Positions 1 to 14,452 are shown, counted from the stretch's first letter. The stretch is DNA of 64,000 nucleotides from Fasciola hepatica (GCA_948099385.1 CANUEZ040000180.1:632501-696500); one strand, 5' to 3'. The notes: generated by a model from the sequence alone, not told the origin. Program-made: numbers and translations.

Positions 1-474
1 AAAATATTGAATTCAAATGGATAGACCTGATTATTATCTTGAAAGGAGTGCGATAATGTCTGCATTGAACAATGGCAAGGTTAGTGAGTCGAGTTTCGGA
101 ATCTATTTTTCTGGTTAGTTACGTGAAACCCTGACGGCATTTTTCATCACCTGACACATTCATAAATTATTGAGATCTAGAACTAACATAAGTTGCAAAA
201 CACCCCACATGAGTTTGGCAATAATAGCATTTTTACTCTGTGCGATGCAGATTTATGATAAGCTAGGATTTGAGGTTTTACTTCAAAATGGGCGATCATG
301 TGGGTTTATGAGAACAAAAGAGACATATTGCGAGGTGCATGCATTTTATTTTTTCTTATCGATCACATACGTAAAATATATAAGTTTGTATATGAAAGGG
401 TACGTGGGATACACAGTGAAGAAATAAGAAGAATGTGTATCACAAGTAGATCAGCAATTGTTGTGGGCTTTGTG
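1..474. other. No recognised feature
   Basis: Short ORFs only, downstream of the Penelope-like relic on the minus strand. No ribozyme-like motif or target duplication was seen here. Confidence 0.5.
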
Positions 475-1100
475 GTTAATGCCAGGTAAGGTAGCTCGTT
501 CGTAATAATTGTTTCTGTGTGCAAGATGAATTTTCTGGATTGACCAACAGCATCACTAAACTTCAGCACTGTTGAATTCAGGCTACATTACCGTTCTTTG
601 AGTGACTGAGTCAGGTCAAATGGATGAATTACTGAAAGTAGATACCTTGCGACGGCCGATGATGAATTTCTTACCGGAGTTTTTTTGTATAGTTCAATTG
701 AGTCATTGTGTGTAGAAGCCATTTTGAGATGTGTTCATTCACTCTTTGAGCCAGGTACCGTTCTGTTTGGTTAAGGTACGCGTCGTTGCAACGGCTAGTG
801 AACGGGTAGGCAACATGAGAGACAATAAGGGAGATGTAACTGTCAGAGTGATCTTTGAATTTTATTCCTCTAACAATCTGCACTGTGTGTATTTGGGCTG
901 CCATAAATGTTCGGCTTGGGGCAGAGCTAATGTCGCAAATAACTAGAAATGTTGTCAACATTTGAAGGAAGGAACCAAATGACTTGCTTTTGTTCAGTTA
1001 TTAAAATCGGCTCTAATCTGCATTACGGTTTTCTCTGGTGTTCAGTAAACTTTTCCGGATAGCCATTTGCCAAAACGGCTTCCTTGATAAAGTATTCTTT
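475..1100 (-). pseudogene. Penelope-like retroelement fragment: end of RT and GIY-YIG endonuclease
   Basis: Read on the minus strand, three frames together give the C-terminal part of a Penelope-like element (PLE) polyprotein. First comes an RT-thumb-like stretch (EAVLANGYPEKF near 1080, then EQKQVIWFLP and NISSYLRH near 950-1000). A linker follows (AAQIHTVQIVRGIKF), then a zinc-knuckle-like CRC motif leading into SRCNDAYLNQTERYLAQRV and NEHISKWL at about 690-800. This layout, Cys-x-Cys then Y-I-G-(R/K)-T-(D/E)-R...RxxEHxPKWL, is that of GIY-YIG nucleases fused to PLE reverse transcriptases. The catalytic-region YIG is degraded to YLN here. A trailing part (ARYLLSVIHPFDLTQSL, then LKFSDAV) continues to about 475 with frameshifts and stops. 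It is a dead relic; the upstream RT core was not recognised. Confidence 0.68.
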
Positions 1101-4100
1101 CTTTTGAAACTGACCAGCAGTTTAAATTTCCCGGGCCCTGTTTGAAAAGCGTTCGGACCAAATCACTCTTGTACGCAACCGCAACTGATGTGTTTTGCGT
1201 ACACGATTGAAAAGAACAAGCGACATGCTTTCATCTCAAAATATGTCTTCTTTACGTTCTTATCAGCTGAACAAAGGGGATACAGTAATCCAGTGAGTTC
1301 GGTTTGATGGATATGCCGTGAAACAGTGTCAAACGATTTTTTGCGGGTGTAAAACATTGAAAGAATCCAAACGACAAAAGCTGTCTGACCCAGTACGACT
1401 CGCTACGGCATCCTATCGACCAGCTGACCTTCAGGAAATATCAATCTCAAAAGCGTCGTTGCAGATATCCTACAACTGTTTCTCTAAATCCGAATCTATG
1501 AAGAATTGCATGGGTGTGAAGCGGCTTTGCTGTAAGAGCAGTGCGACCGCCTAGGGAAACACTATGGTCATAACAATCAGGCTACTTACAAGTGGGGAAT
1601 AAAAAAGCTTCTTATCTTGGTTTTATGTTGGCCATATCATTCATACTTAACTCTTGTTACAGAGTGCCGCTTAGTGAGGTCCTCCTTTCATACCGCCAGA
1701 AATCTCTCACGTTCACCATTGGTGGTTTTCTGTCTCTAAAACTGCCATGAACTCTGACGGTTTTTGGATTAAGTCAGTTTCATCGTGTACTGTAAGATAT
1801 CACGGTTGAGGTTTTCTCCGAGAGACTTAATACTCAGAAGGAATTCAGTTTGCGAAAGAAAATACAGTGATTACATGATCAAGCAAATTTTCTGTGACCG
1901 AAAATCCTTTTTGTCCTTTTTTCACTTGTTTTGATGTTCAGTCTATGGATTCTGTCTGCCCACGAACAGTATGACCTTTTGCAGGCCACCAACCAATCTC
2001 CGTTATCATGAACTATGTTGATAATGTTAGTTACGATCGACGTGATGATTAAAAGGCCCTAATAACTTCTCTTAGATAGTAACAACACTTCGAGAAAGGA
2101 AATACGCCAGATTATGCTATGCTAGGTAATACCATATCATATAATGTGCTATAAACTATGCGATATCATATTGTACCGGGAAGCACGGCGGGTGAGGCAT
2201 GCCTGTGCCTGACCAGCCAGGCAAGTCAAGTCGGTAAGACATTTACGACCGTTTATAGAGCTCTTTTTACAGACAATGATTTAGCGACATCGATCCTCCG
2301 ACTGCCTGAGTATTTCGGCTCTGTTCTGGCCAGGTGCTTGCGAGGAGTAGTTTGGTTCTTTTGCAAACCGTTTCTGTTTAGTTCGTCCGATACGATCCGC
2401 TTGACGGCTCAGCTGGTAGCTCCTCACATGGACTATAGTGCTGGTTGCCTGAGATCCCGCTAGGTTCCGTGTACAAGTCTGGATGCTTCTTTTAGGCTGT
2501 TACGGGATGTTTCCAACATCATCTCTTCTTTAGGCCGTGACTCTCAATTGACGGGCCCGGTAGGGTTGATATTAGTCCCGTTATGTTTCTACAGTATTCC
2601 CCGCTACAATGTAGCATAAATTTACTATGTACTTTAATGAACCTGACCAGAGGTGATTGAACGATGATAAAGGTGAACTGTGGACCTTATGTTTCCGGAT
2701 TCGGATCCTGCCACCACCGCTGCTGGTCACTTCCCTGTCCATAGACTGTAATGAAACCCAACCTCCTACCTGAAAATTTGCATCATTCCAGTAAAACAAA
2801 ATAGAGTAGAGAAAAAAAAATGAAACGAACACCGTTTAGTGGGAGTCGGGCATTTTAGAATAAAATACAGGAAACGTCTGCCATCACTTTTCACAAATCA
2901 AGTGCTGTAGCATTTATGCAGTGAACACTTTTCGGCAGACAGTGCCAGCAGTTTTTCAACAAATCGTGAGACAAAATCAAATCCAAGCCATTGCCTGCTT
3001 TGATGAGACATCAGTATAAGATGAAAAGTCTGGTTGTTGTATGCCGTATAAATAACTGGATTGGTGAATTTAGAACAATAACTCCAAAGATTTCTCCATG
3101 AACTGGTAAAACCTTTATACCCTCCACTGGCGTCAAACGAATTTAGATAGAAGACGTGCAGATTTGCAGACGATTGAAACCGATTGTGCAGGACGTTCGC
3201 CTTGTAGCACTGATTCAGTTTATTGTAATAAAATTATTGTTCATGCATTGTAAAATTTGAACTCACCACTGAAGTTCATCGACAACTAGTTCATCTGACT
3301 TGTTACAAATTATCATCTGTTCAACGCATAAACACCAGCTGCAAACGGGAGTGGGCATGTTGATTGTTAGTCACACGTCATTTGTTGAATTGACCAGACT
3401 GACGTTTAACGGTGCGGCTAGTTCGTTCCGTTTTTTCGCGGTTTGCATTTTGCAGTGTCGTGTTGTTCGTCTGCCTGATCGTTCGATAATCTGTTTCCGT
3501 TGGTTTCCAGCATACAATTCTATCTGATTTGTTTCGGTGCGGTCAGATAGTAGCCCTCTTAATTATTACGGACCACAGTGCGGTTATAGCTTCAAATATG
3601 ACCGACCATTCCCAATCCTAAAATAAATCATACCTGGTATCTTCTTGTTCACTTCAGACATCGATGGAGTATCTTTTATCCCAGGTTTTACTATGGGTAA
3701 GTTGAAAGTGGAGATGCCTCATATTAACGAAGCCCACTAAACTATCCCAGTAACCCTGAGAATCGAAGAGATGAACCAGACCAAGCTAGATCAGAAAGGA
3801 TAACGAGCCGGGTGGTGACAGATTGCTGGTTTCTAACAACATTGACGGAGTTCAAACCTCCTAACTGAGAAATGGGTGCATGAGACCGAAACTGAACCAT
3901 TGCCATTCGTCCAACGTCTTGTTCATATGGATCACCAGTTGAGATTTTCTTGGTATTCGTAATAATACCAAGCTACTAGTGACTTCCGTGAACATGTGCA
4001 TTGTGTATCTGCTCAGTGGAATTCTATTGTACCCATTACTGACTTTAAATGTCACTTGAGGTTGAAGAAGATCACAGAGCGACTGTGTATTGAACCATTT

Positions 4101-7100
4101 GAAACGATCTAGTCGTGCGGATCGACACGTCGATCTAACCCCAACCCGTCTCCCCCACAAACTACGTCCAATCCGAATGACCCCTGACCATTTCAGCACA
4201 ACCATCTCCCATATGGTTTGTAAAGACTTGAGAATGAATCATTGAAAACAATTGTTTTTCTCTGGAAACTGTGTTCTGATATAATACAGTGATATCAGAT
4301 GTATCAGGGTGAGGAAGGGGGGGGGACAAAAGCGGCAATATTTGATCACCAGCGTTGACCCGGAACCAAGTAATTGTCTTTTACCACCAACTGTTCAGCT
4401 GCTCGCTTGTCTAAATGAAGAAAATTCATGAGCACAAGCAGATCCGGTCTAATTATCATTTCTACATGATCAATATTTAAGAGTCCACACGCTGCGCATT
4501 ACGACACAGTACATTTTTCTCGTAATATTCTACCTCGTCTTTTGGTGTCATTCGGTTGTCTCCACATGGGTTTATTTGTCCCGTGAGACAATAGCTTGAA
4601 AATAATTTTAGCAGTTTTTGTAACCTATACACCTGAGGAACAGATATCTTGTGATAACTTCCTTTACAAATTGAGTTTCCCCGGGCCATTTGCAATGAGA
4701 GCTCTTGGGATTTTCCATTACATATTGTATTGTATATAGTCACTTTTTGAGCGATGATGTTCGATAAGTACAAGTCATGGGCCCTCAAGTTTCGAGATTC
4801 AATACCCTGCTACCATCAGTCACTTTTTACGGTAGCCGGAACTCCGTTTTAATCCAACTAGTAGTTACCATATCTGATGTGTTGAAAACTTCTGTATTTC
4901 GCCTCTTTATGTCTCATGTTATTAGGGGCGGGTCTCTCTTCCAGTGCAGGGATTGCAGTATATGCTTCTTCCGCTTTGCATATGCACAGGTGTGGACCAG
5001 TAATACAAAAGCTTTGAGAACGAGAATTTCGTTTTCAAGCTGTCAAAGCACCACAAACTACACATTTTGAAGCCATTCCTTAGAGTATAACTGCTGTTAG
5101 TGTTTTTTCGGTGGCTGTGTCCATGCATTATTGGTTTAAGAAAAACTAAATGGAAAAACCTAACGGATACATTAGCTTTACTCTCTGTTTTGGTGAAAAT
5201 CTATGCATTTTCATTATTGAGCGATTAACTCGTCTGTTGGGGTTTTTCTCATAGAGCACAAACACTCAATTAACCGAGAAACATTCGTGAAAACTCTCTG
5301 TATTTGATTGATTGGTGTACATCCACCGAGCTCCTAGTTGGTAGTTCATTCCAACATGCAAAATATAAGCTCCGCATGTTGAGTCATTGGGCTTTCTACT
5401 GATTGCTTCCTTCCTGTTAGTACTACATGATAAAGAGCCTGTCTATCAATGACTTTGTACGGTAATATTTCTCGAACCAACCAGCAATTGGTTGCCACGA
5501 TGGATGCCTTCTCCAATGGGGTATAATGAATCGACATTATATCAGGGAACCTTTTGGGACTTTGTATCTGTCCAAGCCAATTTCTGACTAGATTATAACA
5601 ATGCACACTTTCATGACACATTCATACCAGAAGTCACTGAATCCACAAAAAAGCACGACGTCTACGGAGGGCCGAATTACTTATAGAATATTGTCAAACA
5701 CTTACCTCACTTGTTTCAGTTCAGCTCTGTGTACTATCCCGCTGGAACTTTATGAGTTCAACCCACGTTGTACGCACTCAGCTTTTGTTTCCTTTCAGTT
5801 CACTTCAGACCACTTGCAACTTTGGAATTCAGCGTAACGGTTTCATTTTCTTCCATTCAGTAAAACATCAATTTTGAGATTTTCCGATCGGTTGTTCGCC
5901 ATTTTCATGTTGATATTTCGATGAACCGACGAATTGCTTTTAAAGCTGGGCAGGAAAGGGCACTTACACGAATGGACATGTGAGATAATCTTTGTATTGA
6001 CTTCCACTTTTTTTATGAAGCTGCTGCCTGGTTATTGGGCTACAGGTGATTAGCCTGCAATGGAAAACAGATGAAACGAAACAAATGAAGTGCAAAGTTT
6101 GGAGTAGGGATGACTGGAATACTCATCAGCCAATGTCTGGAGTTTTCCACTACAGTGCTCATTCGGATCTCGTTCAAGAAGTTAACTCATTTCAAGTACG
6201 GCATTGTGAGCAAGAAGTTTGCATGCAAACTTCTTTCCTTAAACTTCGCCTCAGGACTAGCAGTGGGATTTGAGCGCTGTTTTTGAATGAAGACGAGTGA
6301 TAAACTACAAAAGTAGAGAAAAGGTTGGTTTATAGAGTGGCTATTTACCAAGTGGTTGAATAGTAAATCAATAGTCGTGTTGTGATTTCGGGAATTTAAC
6401 AAAGAGAAAAGATGAGGTTAATTCACTTTTATCGAAGTCGATCACTTCTGGATGGGTCACTCAGCTAATCAATGAACTGAATCCTAATTGTGGGTTGACG
6501 TTGTTTCTAGGATTGACTTGAAGAATTGATTTAATAAGAATAACACTGAATAATAACTAATTCAGTTTTAGCATATCCCATGCGGTTTAGAGAACCTGTG
6601 GATAACTGCAAACGGGTCTTGTTCACCTGATGGCCTGAATCAGCGTGATATACCAGGACTTCAGTTGAGGTGATCTTTGTTGTTCCAATGCCCAACCGGG
6701 CCGGGTTACGTTTCCTGAACCTTGTCGTTAGATCTGACCGGTATACCAAACACAACACACAAAAATCATCCATAGGCACCGTAAATCTATGATTCTATTG
6801 TCATGGAGATTAAGTTACCAAAAAATATTTATTTTTGCTGTTCTGTTGTTCAGTTCAACTTATGAACCTCCGTCGGGAAACCTCCTTAATATTTACAGTC
6901 TTTGAGGACTCAGGTGGTAACAGGTGAAAGTAATTATACTGAAAGTCTTGTGGAACTTGCAATCCTAACTTTAGGTTTTATTGAGATCCCCGAATTCACG
7001 TTCACAAGCATCGTTTGTTGTGCCCGATGGAACAGTTAGATGAGCAAAAGATCAAAACGGTTGATTATGAAGTTACGCTTTCAAACGCAGTTAGCCTAGT

Positions 7101-10100
7101 TCCTACGCTACGGGCAGAAGTTCGATTGCTTTTTCGGCAGGAGTGGATTTTGACCGAACTACAAGTCGGGTGCCAGCCGGCGTGGTCATATTATTTTTTC
7201 TAGGTATAAACTTATCGTTGTGGGAAAATCTGCTTTATGTGTCAATGAATATGGTTCACATGGCTGATGGACGAGCAGCAGAATAAATCACGGGCACAAA
7301 TCCCGCTGGGAATAGCAAGCAAATCATAGATGAGAAAATCAATTGAAGGTCGGCTGTCAGCTGCTCACATATAAAAACACTATCAAGAGCATTTTCTATG
7401 TTAGCCGGGAAGAAAGTTCTACGCCTTATTACCGTAAAAATGCTAGATATGTTCCCAAGCAGAAATAACTCTTCATAACGGAATATTAGTAATGTACAGG
7501 TACCAGTCACCGTATGGAGTCTACGTTCTTTAAGTCGCTCACAATCAAAATTCAGAAACACAGCAGTGCTTCCATAGTTTCCGGTTTTGTCGATCAAGTT
7601 GGTCACGGATAGATGCGCAAAGTTGATCCAGGTTGCGCATCCCACATGAGTGACAACACTTCTCAGAGTGAATATGAAGGTGATCCCCCCATGAGTTTTT
7701 CCGTTCACTGCATGCTGGTAAAGAGTTCTTACTGCATTTGTTCATGTTATTCACACACGTATTTTTACAAAGCTGATCTCAACTGGTCTCGTTTTATTAC
7801 TTTATCGTCCAGTTTCGACGTAGCGATTTCCTACTCGTATGTGTTGACTGTTTTGATAGCGTCTCAATAAGGCCGAAATTGTCTCGAATTTGTCCGCAGT
7901 TATTGTATTTGTCGGTGAAACAGTTTCCCGTGGCACTTTTTTGATGCACTGAGTTATTCTTTCCGTCACTCGTTCAAGCATATTTACATTGGAGAGGACA
8001 AAGCTTAAAGTCACATGAGATGACTTCATGCTTTGACTTTAATTTGAAATTATTCATCCTCTATCAAACTCAAAAATAACAGAAGTAGTTTTGGTGTTGA
8101 CAGGTAACACAATTGTTGCCTTTCGGTTCTGATACAATAAAAGGAACGATACCGGATAGATACTGTACCGGACGTTTGGTACTAATATGAAGTTATTCGC
8201 TGAATGTGAAGTTGGGATAGTGGACCAGTCATTTGCCGAGGTCATAGTCATCAATGGAGTAAGCTTCTAATAGAGGAATGGGTAAATCGATGGCGATCGA
8301 AGCTACCGTTTGGTTCTTACGATCATGAATGAGCTTAGAAGTGTATGGTGAATCCATGTTGTATAGCACAGAACGAACAAGATTCTTGAGTAAAGATTGA
8401 AATCCACACACGTTCAGAAGACTATCGATCAAACAGACCGCAGGACTAACTGGAATGAGTACTGTTTTGTTTTCGGAATTTGGAGGTCATTTGGCTCGTG
8501 AAGTTTGACTGTTTATACAAAAAACCTGGTAGTTATTTTGATCAAAATGAATATTCCAGACTGTTATAAACACGAAATTTGGGTGGTAACAATCAGTGGG
8601 TCAGGCTTGTTTTGATTGCTACGATGTTGGCAATAGTTTTATAGGTTTTTATGTCCATTTAAAAACAATAATTGGAAAGTGAATCATTTTGAATGTAATA
8701 ATTTTGTTTACCAAATTGCTAAATCCATCGAGATAGTGCGTCACAATTTTCTTTCGGTTGCGTTTTATGCACATGTATAATGATCGACTGTTTTATCTAG
8801 ATATTTCTAACGGTTTACTCTCTGTGGTAGCTACTTTGCTTAGACTGACCCTGTTTCGTGCCCTGAAAACAAACCGTTTTTCTTGTTTATATTCTTGTTT
8901 TTGTAAAGGTGGTGAGAAACTAAATATTTCATTGCAACGCCCTTTGGAAAGTTTATGCCCTTGGATACGTGATGTCTTTTTCGGTATTTATTCTGTTAAA
9001 ACATTTTCTGAACATGTTTAAGTAAACGTGTTTGGGTCGGTTCATTTTGTTTATTCAAAACAAAACAAGAGTACAATACATCTAGATGTCGAAAATGACC
9101 AATTAAAGGTTGTCGAGGGAAGCACTTGATGAGCGTCGTCGAAATCTAAGCCTGGTACCCCAGGATCTGTAGTTCTCTGAGATAATCGTTTGACAGCCGC
9201 CAGGTAAAAATAACTTTAGCCAACCGCAAAGATTATAGTTTCATAGGAAATAGCCATACTCAAAAAGTAGGGTTTTAATACCGCTGATGAAATGTTAAGG
9301 TGGAAGCTGTGTCTGAATTGTAATGAGGGGAAATTTATCGACATGTTTTCAATATGAGCTTATTTTTCCCTAACACTCTAGAACAAAATATTTCTGCATG
9401 TGTTTGCCTCATAAGACCGTGTTTTGAGGCAACCGAGTAACGAATTACGTATGCGATCTTCCACACATTCATTCATCCAAATCCGTTGGTATGGTGTTGT
9501 AAGGCCGTCGAGTAATGGAGCTTTCCATGAATTTTCTTTCACTGTTTTTGTTGCTAGGATAACTGATAACACATTGTCTCCTTTATAGTAATAACAACAA
9601 CTGCAAAGCTAGCTTAAGCATAGTGACGCACTGCTTTCCTTTTGTTGAATAAAAACTGCCATGTACTTCAAGAAAACAATACGAAGGTGACAATTCAAAT
9701 TTCAAATAGATCCTGAATACGAGTTGTAGGTGAATGTTTATTTTTGAGATTTTCATTCTAAAGTCACTACAGTCACGCTTATATGAAGCCTAACTAATCA
9801 GAATAGCGCGCAGCTAGAATTAGTCCAAGCGCTCCAATTTCTGCGGTTGACAGTCAGCTGTGACACGAATGTGCATAGTTGTGGCCTCAGCTAGTTATTA
9901 CCCGTTCCAGTCACCCAGTAGCCTGCAAGTGTTTCTTGGCTGAAGTTAACGGATTCATTCTTCTCCACCTCTTTTGCCCCATATTGAATTAGCAAGATTT
10001 ATTTTCAACTCTTCATAATAAATAGAATGTATCATTAGTACAAGAAGAGTGAATCTTAGATATTGGGAAATCAACTTCCATGTTTCTTATCCAGAAGTCT

Positions 10101-11689
10101 TTGAGTAAATTCCAGCATCAAATGGATCGCATTTAAACATGCGCTGTGTCCCAGTGGGAAGTGACCGTTCAGGCTCATCCAGTGGTGAAATTTGGAACAA
10201 GCACTGTGTATTATTGAAACAGTGGTTGCGCATCATTCGATATTCACTTTTTCGCACCTGAGTGGCTGTATCGCGATAGCTTGGACAAAAGAGTATCCAC
10301 CTGGCAAGCGGAAGGTCAATTGTTCATTCCGGTTGACGGTAGTGTGCATTGGCGATATCACCTCAGTTGGCAAGGGAACGTCTGTGACCTAAACGGCAAG
10401 CTCAGCAATCACAAGCTGTTGAAAACTGCTGAGTCATCTTGTCGGTCATAAGTAGGAACTAAATAAGTAAAGTTCGCTCCTCCCCCCAAGTTCAATTCTG
10501 GATTATGACAGAATATTTTTTTTAAAAGTATGCAACACATGTCAGGTTGATTTTCCGAAATATGTTGAAGCTTCTCATTTATCACAAGAAGTGCGAAATA
10601 CAGCTGCATTGGCCAAACGAAAAACGTCAAGTCAACACAAAACACGGGGCTGTTACCACAGTCCATTTGCACATGAACTCCTCACATGAACTCCTTCTTT
10701 TGTTTTCACCTTTTGTTTGCGACGGGTAGAGTTTCTTCTTTGGTGCATGGTTCCTGCGCCGTCAATTTTTGTTAAATTACTTGGTTGGACAGTGTAGCCT
10801 TAGAAATAGCCGCCAGTTGGACCCTGAGCCCTGGAGCGAGGAATTACGTATGATCGCAATGGGTCAAGTTTGGTGACGAGTGGGTTGCTGTCTACCGCCA
10901 AAGTGACCGACGGTTGCGAGATTCGAGTCTCTGATCTCCGAAATGGTTAACAAACGCTCTAAACCGCTCGAAGACTGCCGACCATGACCGGTAAAAATAA
11001 CATTTTTATCAGAAGTTGTTGGTCCGAGCCATCTTTCTGTTGGCCAAGGATCGGGCGCAAATCGTTTACATCTCATTAGTATCTGTTCTGGATGTCTTGA
11101 GCCGCTTTCAGAACAGATATATCTCTTTCTGCTGCCTGCGGCTGTTGAATGGTTGGTACGATTGAGATCCTAGTCGTTTCTTTTAGTTACGGTGGTAGCA
11201 GTTATATAAATATCATAATTTGATGACAGCACAAATGCTGTTAGTGGATCTGTTGCATACCTTGAGCTTGGAATCAGATGTGTTCACGCGAAAAGACTAC
11301 AGAGATGGAATCGCGTACATTTTTAAGGGATATGTTTTTGCAGAGCTCGTCGATCATCGATTAGGTGATTGGTGCTTCCCACCTCCCGGGTTGGGGCTTA
11401 AGGGACGAGGACTGTCGTAGTTTGGAAACGTTTTGTGACATGGTTCAGAAAAGAAGTCAGTGGCACGAATGCTGTGTAGTCTATATGTTGAATTATCGTG
11501 CCGCATAAGTACAAAAATGTAAATCAGGCAAGCAAAATGGCAAAAATATCAAGAAACGTAGGGTGGAAAAGAGAAAGAAATCAAAACATCTATTATTTTT
11601 TACTAACTGTTTTCTGTTGTGTACTGATTCCTTTCTCTGTCTCTGTCTTTCGGTCTTCATCTTTTTATTTACTTTCTTTTGATACATAA
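1101..11689. other. Long stretch with no supported gene
   Basis: Only short chance-sized ORFs, the longest being 150 codons at 7256-7708 on the minus strand, which resembles no family I know. No FLVCR N-terminal exon (TM1-4) was recognised. If the transporter's upstream exons lie before the window, this is intron; otherwise intergenic. The part nearest the Penelope fragment (to about 1260) may still be decayed RT on the minus strand. Confidence 0.5.
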
Positions 11690-11854
11690 CAATGACACCA
11701 TTTCAGGACGTGGGTGGCGGCCAATTTGAAGCTGCCAACTGGGTAAGGTGACCGGCGGCGGGAGCTGAATTCGAACCCCCGGGGCTGGAGGGTTGAAAGC
11801 CCCCCTTGATGACAATTTGCCACAGTTGGCACCATGCTCAGTTTGAACCCGGTG

Positions 11855-11856
<2 letters not shown>
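11690..11856 (-). repeat. SINE-like repeat with tRNA-type B box, ending in a (TA)n array
   Basis: On the minus strand the segment has a clear Pol III B-box match, GGTTCGAATTC at about 11769-11779, followed by AGCTCC. The same box plus AGCTCC occurs in the repeat at 25.9-26.1 kb (GGTTCGAATCTAGCTCC). The edge beside the microsatellite (11825-11857, gttggcaccatgct...ccggtgtaa) recurs at 63759-63791. Boundaries are uncertain and no A box was assigned with confidence. Confidence 0.45.
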
Positions 11857-11919
<63 letters not shown>

Positions 11920-11923
11920 CATA

Positions 11924-12007
<84 letters not shown>
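11857..12007. repeat. Long (TA)n microsatellite with internal atac interruptions
   Basis: About 150 bp of alternating AT/TA, broken near 11902-11930 by atac/gtat units. It produces spurious Tyr-Ile repeat ORFs on both strands. It is the longest simple repeat in the window. Confidence 0.97.
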
Positions 12008-12011
<4 letters not shown>

Positions 12012-14446
12012 GACTCAAAATAGCACTGACCATGAAATTAGTTATCATCCTTATTTATTGACGGATTTATGGGAAAAGCTCATCCCTACTGTTATTAGAG
12101 CATTAAACTTGTGATTTTCCCTACTGTTAACTGGATAAGTGAGCAACTTGCCAAATTATGCTAGCATGCATTATGATGATTTGTTCAATTTCCATTGTGT
12201 ACTTTCCCAGAACCACTTGTGTTGCACACGTTCATCCATTATGCTGTACACAGTCTTCTTGTAGACCTATTCCGATTGATTTTTGTTACGCAACTGCCTG
12301 AACGATGCGCTTTTGTGGAATATGGGCACCGAATGGGAGGCTCCGTGGGCAAGTACAGAGGTTCTATCGTTTCCTGTAGGAGGACTTCAAGTAGGAAAGG
12401 GGTGGGAATCACGTGGTTATTCTGTCCAGCAAGAATGCTAAGAAGTGCAATATTTTTTGACGCTACCTGAAGCTGTGTTATTGATCGTTCCGTACCCCAG
12501 TTCGGTGAATACAGGGAATATTTATCACAAACATTGTTCTATAGATTTTTTTCACGTTTGCCTTACGAAAATAAATCATACAAAGCTGAGATGACTTGTC
12601 TTAAAAGCTCTTTCAGATCGGTGAAAATCTCGTAAAAGTCAACCGTAGTACGGGATATCGAACAGATTAAACACAAATAATATGCTAAATTAGGAAAGGA
12701 AAATATTCTGGTCGTCTTTTCTATCAGCTTTTGAAGTTACCATAATATTTTTTGTATGTGGACGAGTGGAATAAAGCAAAACTAAGATGACGATGTGGGA
12801 GGTTTGAGATGGTTTTTATTCTAGCTTATGAAATTGTCTAATCGGAATATATGTCATACTCTTTCGACTCAATAAGTGGAATTATATTGCTCGTTAGATG
12901 GTTCAAAATGGTCGACTATAAGCCTCGAGAATAGATTTTGTTCATTATGCGTGACCTCAGAGAGTGGTCTACCCAATGTTCCTCCCGTTTTCTTGCTCTT
13001 TTCCCGTAAAAGCCAGTGATTGGCGTTGGACATGCTGAAACACTCAGAGTAATATACTTCCTGCGGAATAGAACGCATAATAATAAAATTTATTAGATGC
13101 TTATCGAAAAAGATCCGTTAGATCGGTTCCTCACTCGCTCAGTCAAGTCGGATGGTTCTCATGAATCTCAGCGGTCAGCTAGCTGTCCGCTGATTTTAAT
13201 ATGACCAATCCTACTAGACAGTATATAATAACACAAGGCGATAATAAACCCATTTTCAAGGATTCTTCATAAAGATAATATCTCAAAAGTATGTTGTAGA
13301 TCAGATTTCATATATTATGATTCGGCATGCAATACCAATGCTCAATTCACCACTGAAACCATAGAAGCACTGCACAACTTTCGTATCATTGTTAGAAATC
13401 ATCAGCAGTGCACATTCGACGAGCTTCAACTTTATCTGATCATTCTGGATTCAGATTGAATCAGAGAGTAAGAGTATGTTCAGAAATATCAGATGTAAAT
13501 TATCCCAAGTGCCTGTGCGAACTATTTTCTGTAATTCAGTACCCCTAGTAATATTTTAAAATCAGCTTTTCTGCTTAGCGTCTCACCGTTTGCTTGTTTC
13601 ATTACCGTTTTTACAACGCGCAGGGCAGCCAATGGTTTCGCGTAAACGAGTTGCATACTATTGTGCCCAGTTAGCACAAACCATTGCAGTTAAGCACATT
13701 AAAGGAGGACTGATAAGTTTTGAGCGTAATATATAGGTAATTTTTATTCCGTGAAGACACATGGAACTCGGATCAGTCATAACTCAAGCCGTTTTCGATG
13801 GCGAATGACCACAGAAATAATCTCACGACCACTGTATTTGATAAAAAAAATTAGCCCCAAAAACTGAGACGGTTCGTAAAGTTTTTTTGTTCTATCCGTT
13901 CTTGACCGGGTTTAGGTAACTAAATACAGATTATTGACTGAATAATGGTTGGTTTTGGTTAGCAATCCAGTGACAACGGACGTTTTAAACCCTAGTGAAT
14001 TCATTGCTGTACCGCAAAGTTTCATCACAATGATTACCTTTCAATCTGCGCAGAGAATGCACAGATCATATGAAGGCTCACTCTGAACATAGGTTTTGTG
14101 CCCAATGGATATGTTTGTAAATTATGGTATGTATTCAGTGCGTAAAGTTTCAGTTGCTCCCTCTCTCTCTACTACTCTCAATCTATGTTCACTGCTTGCT
14201 GGGTCATTTCGGTGAAAAGGTTTGGCATGACATCACGCATTGTTAACTTTCCAGTCAACATTGGCAGTTCCTTACGGCACTGCAAAACTGCTTTATGCGG
14301 CCCTCCAGAACTCATCAGCACACGTGGCTTGTGTTAAACGTTCAGTTGTTCACATTGACAGCCTGATGACTAGGCGTATTATTATTGACCGACCTTTTAG
14401 AACTACGCCAGATTGCTCAACAGTCACACAGTGTGACACAATCCAC

Positions 14447-14452
<6 letters not shown>
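12008..14452. other. No recognised feature
   Basis: AT-rich sequence with short ORFs only; nothing matching a known domain or repeat. Confidence 0.5.

Noticed and set aside
2405..2465. tRNA-like A box (ggctcagctggtagctcc)
   Set aside because: No proper B box at the required spacing and no cloverleaf; probably coincidence or a very old SINE remnant.
4360..4385. ggaaccaa followed by gtaatt, considered as the end of the exon before exon A (GNQ motif)
   Set aside because: An in-frame stop lies only about 30 bases upstream, and the preceding residues do not match the family.
7256..7708. 150-codon minus-strand ORF
   Set aside because: The longest ORF in the first 10 kb, but its composition and sequence match no family I know and no splice context supports it.
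11806..12114. ORFs of about 100-127 codons with Tyr-Ile repeats on both strands
   Set aside because: These are translations of the (TA)n array, not genes.
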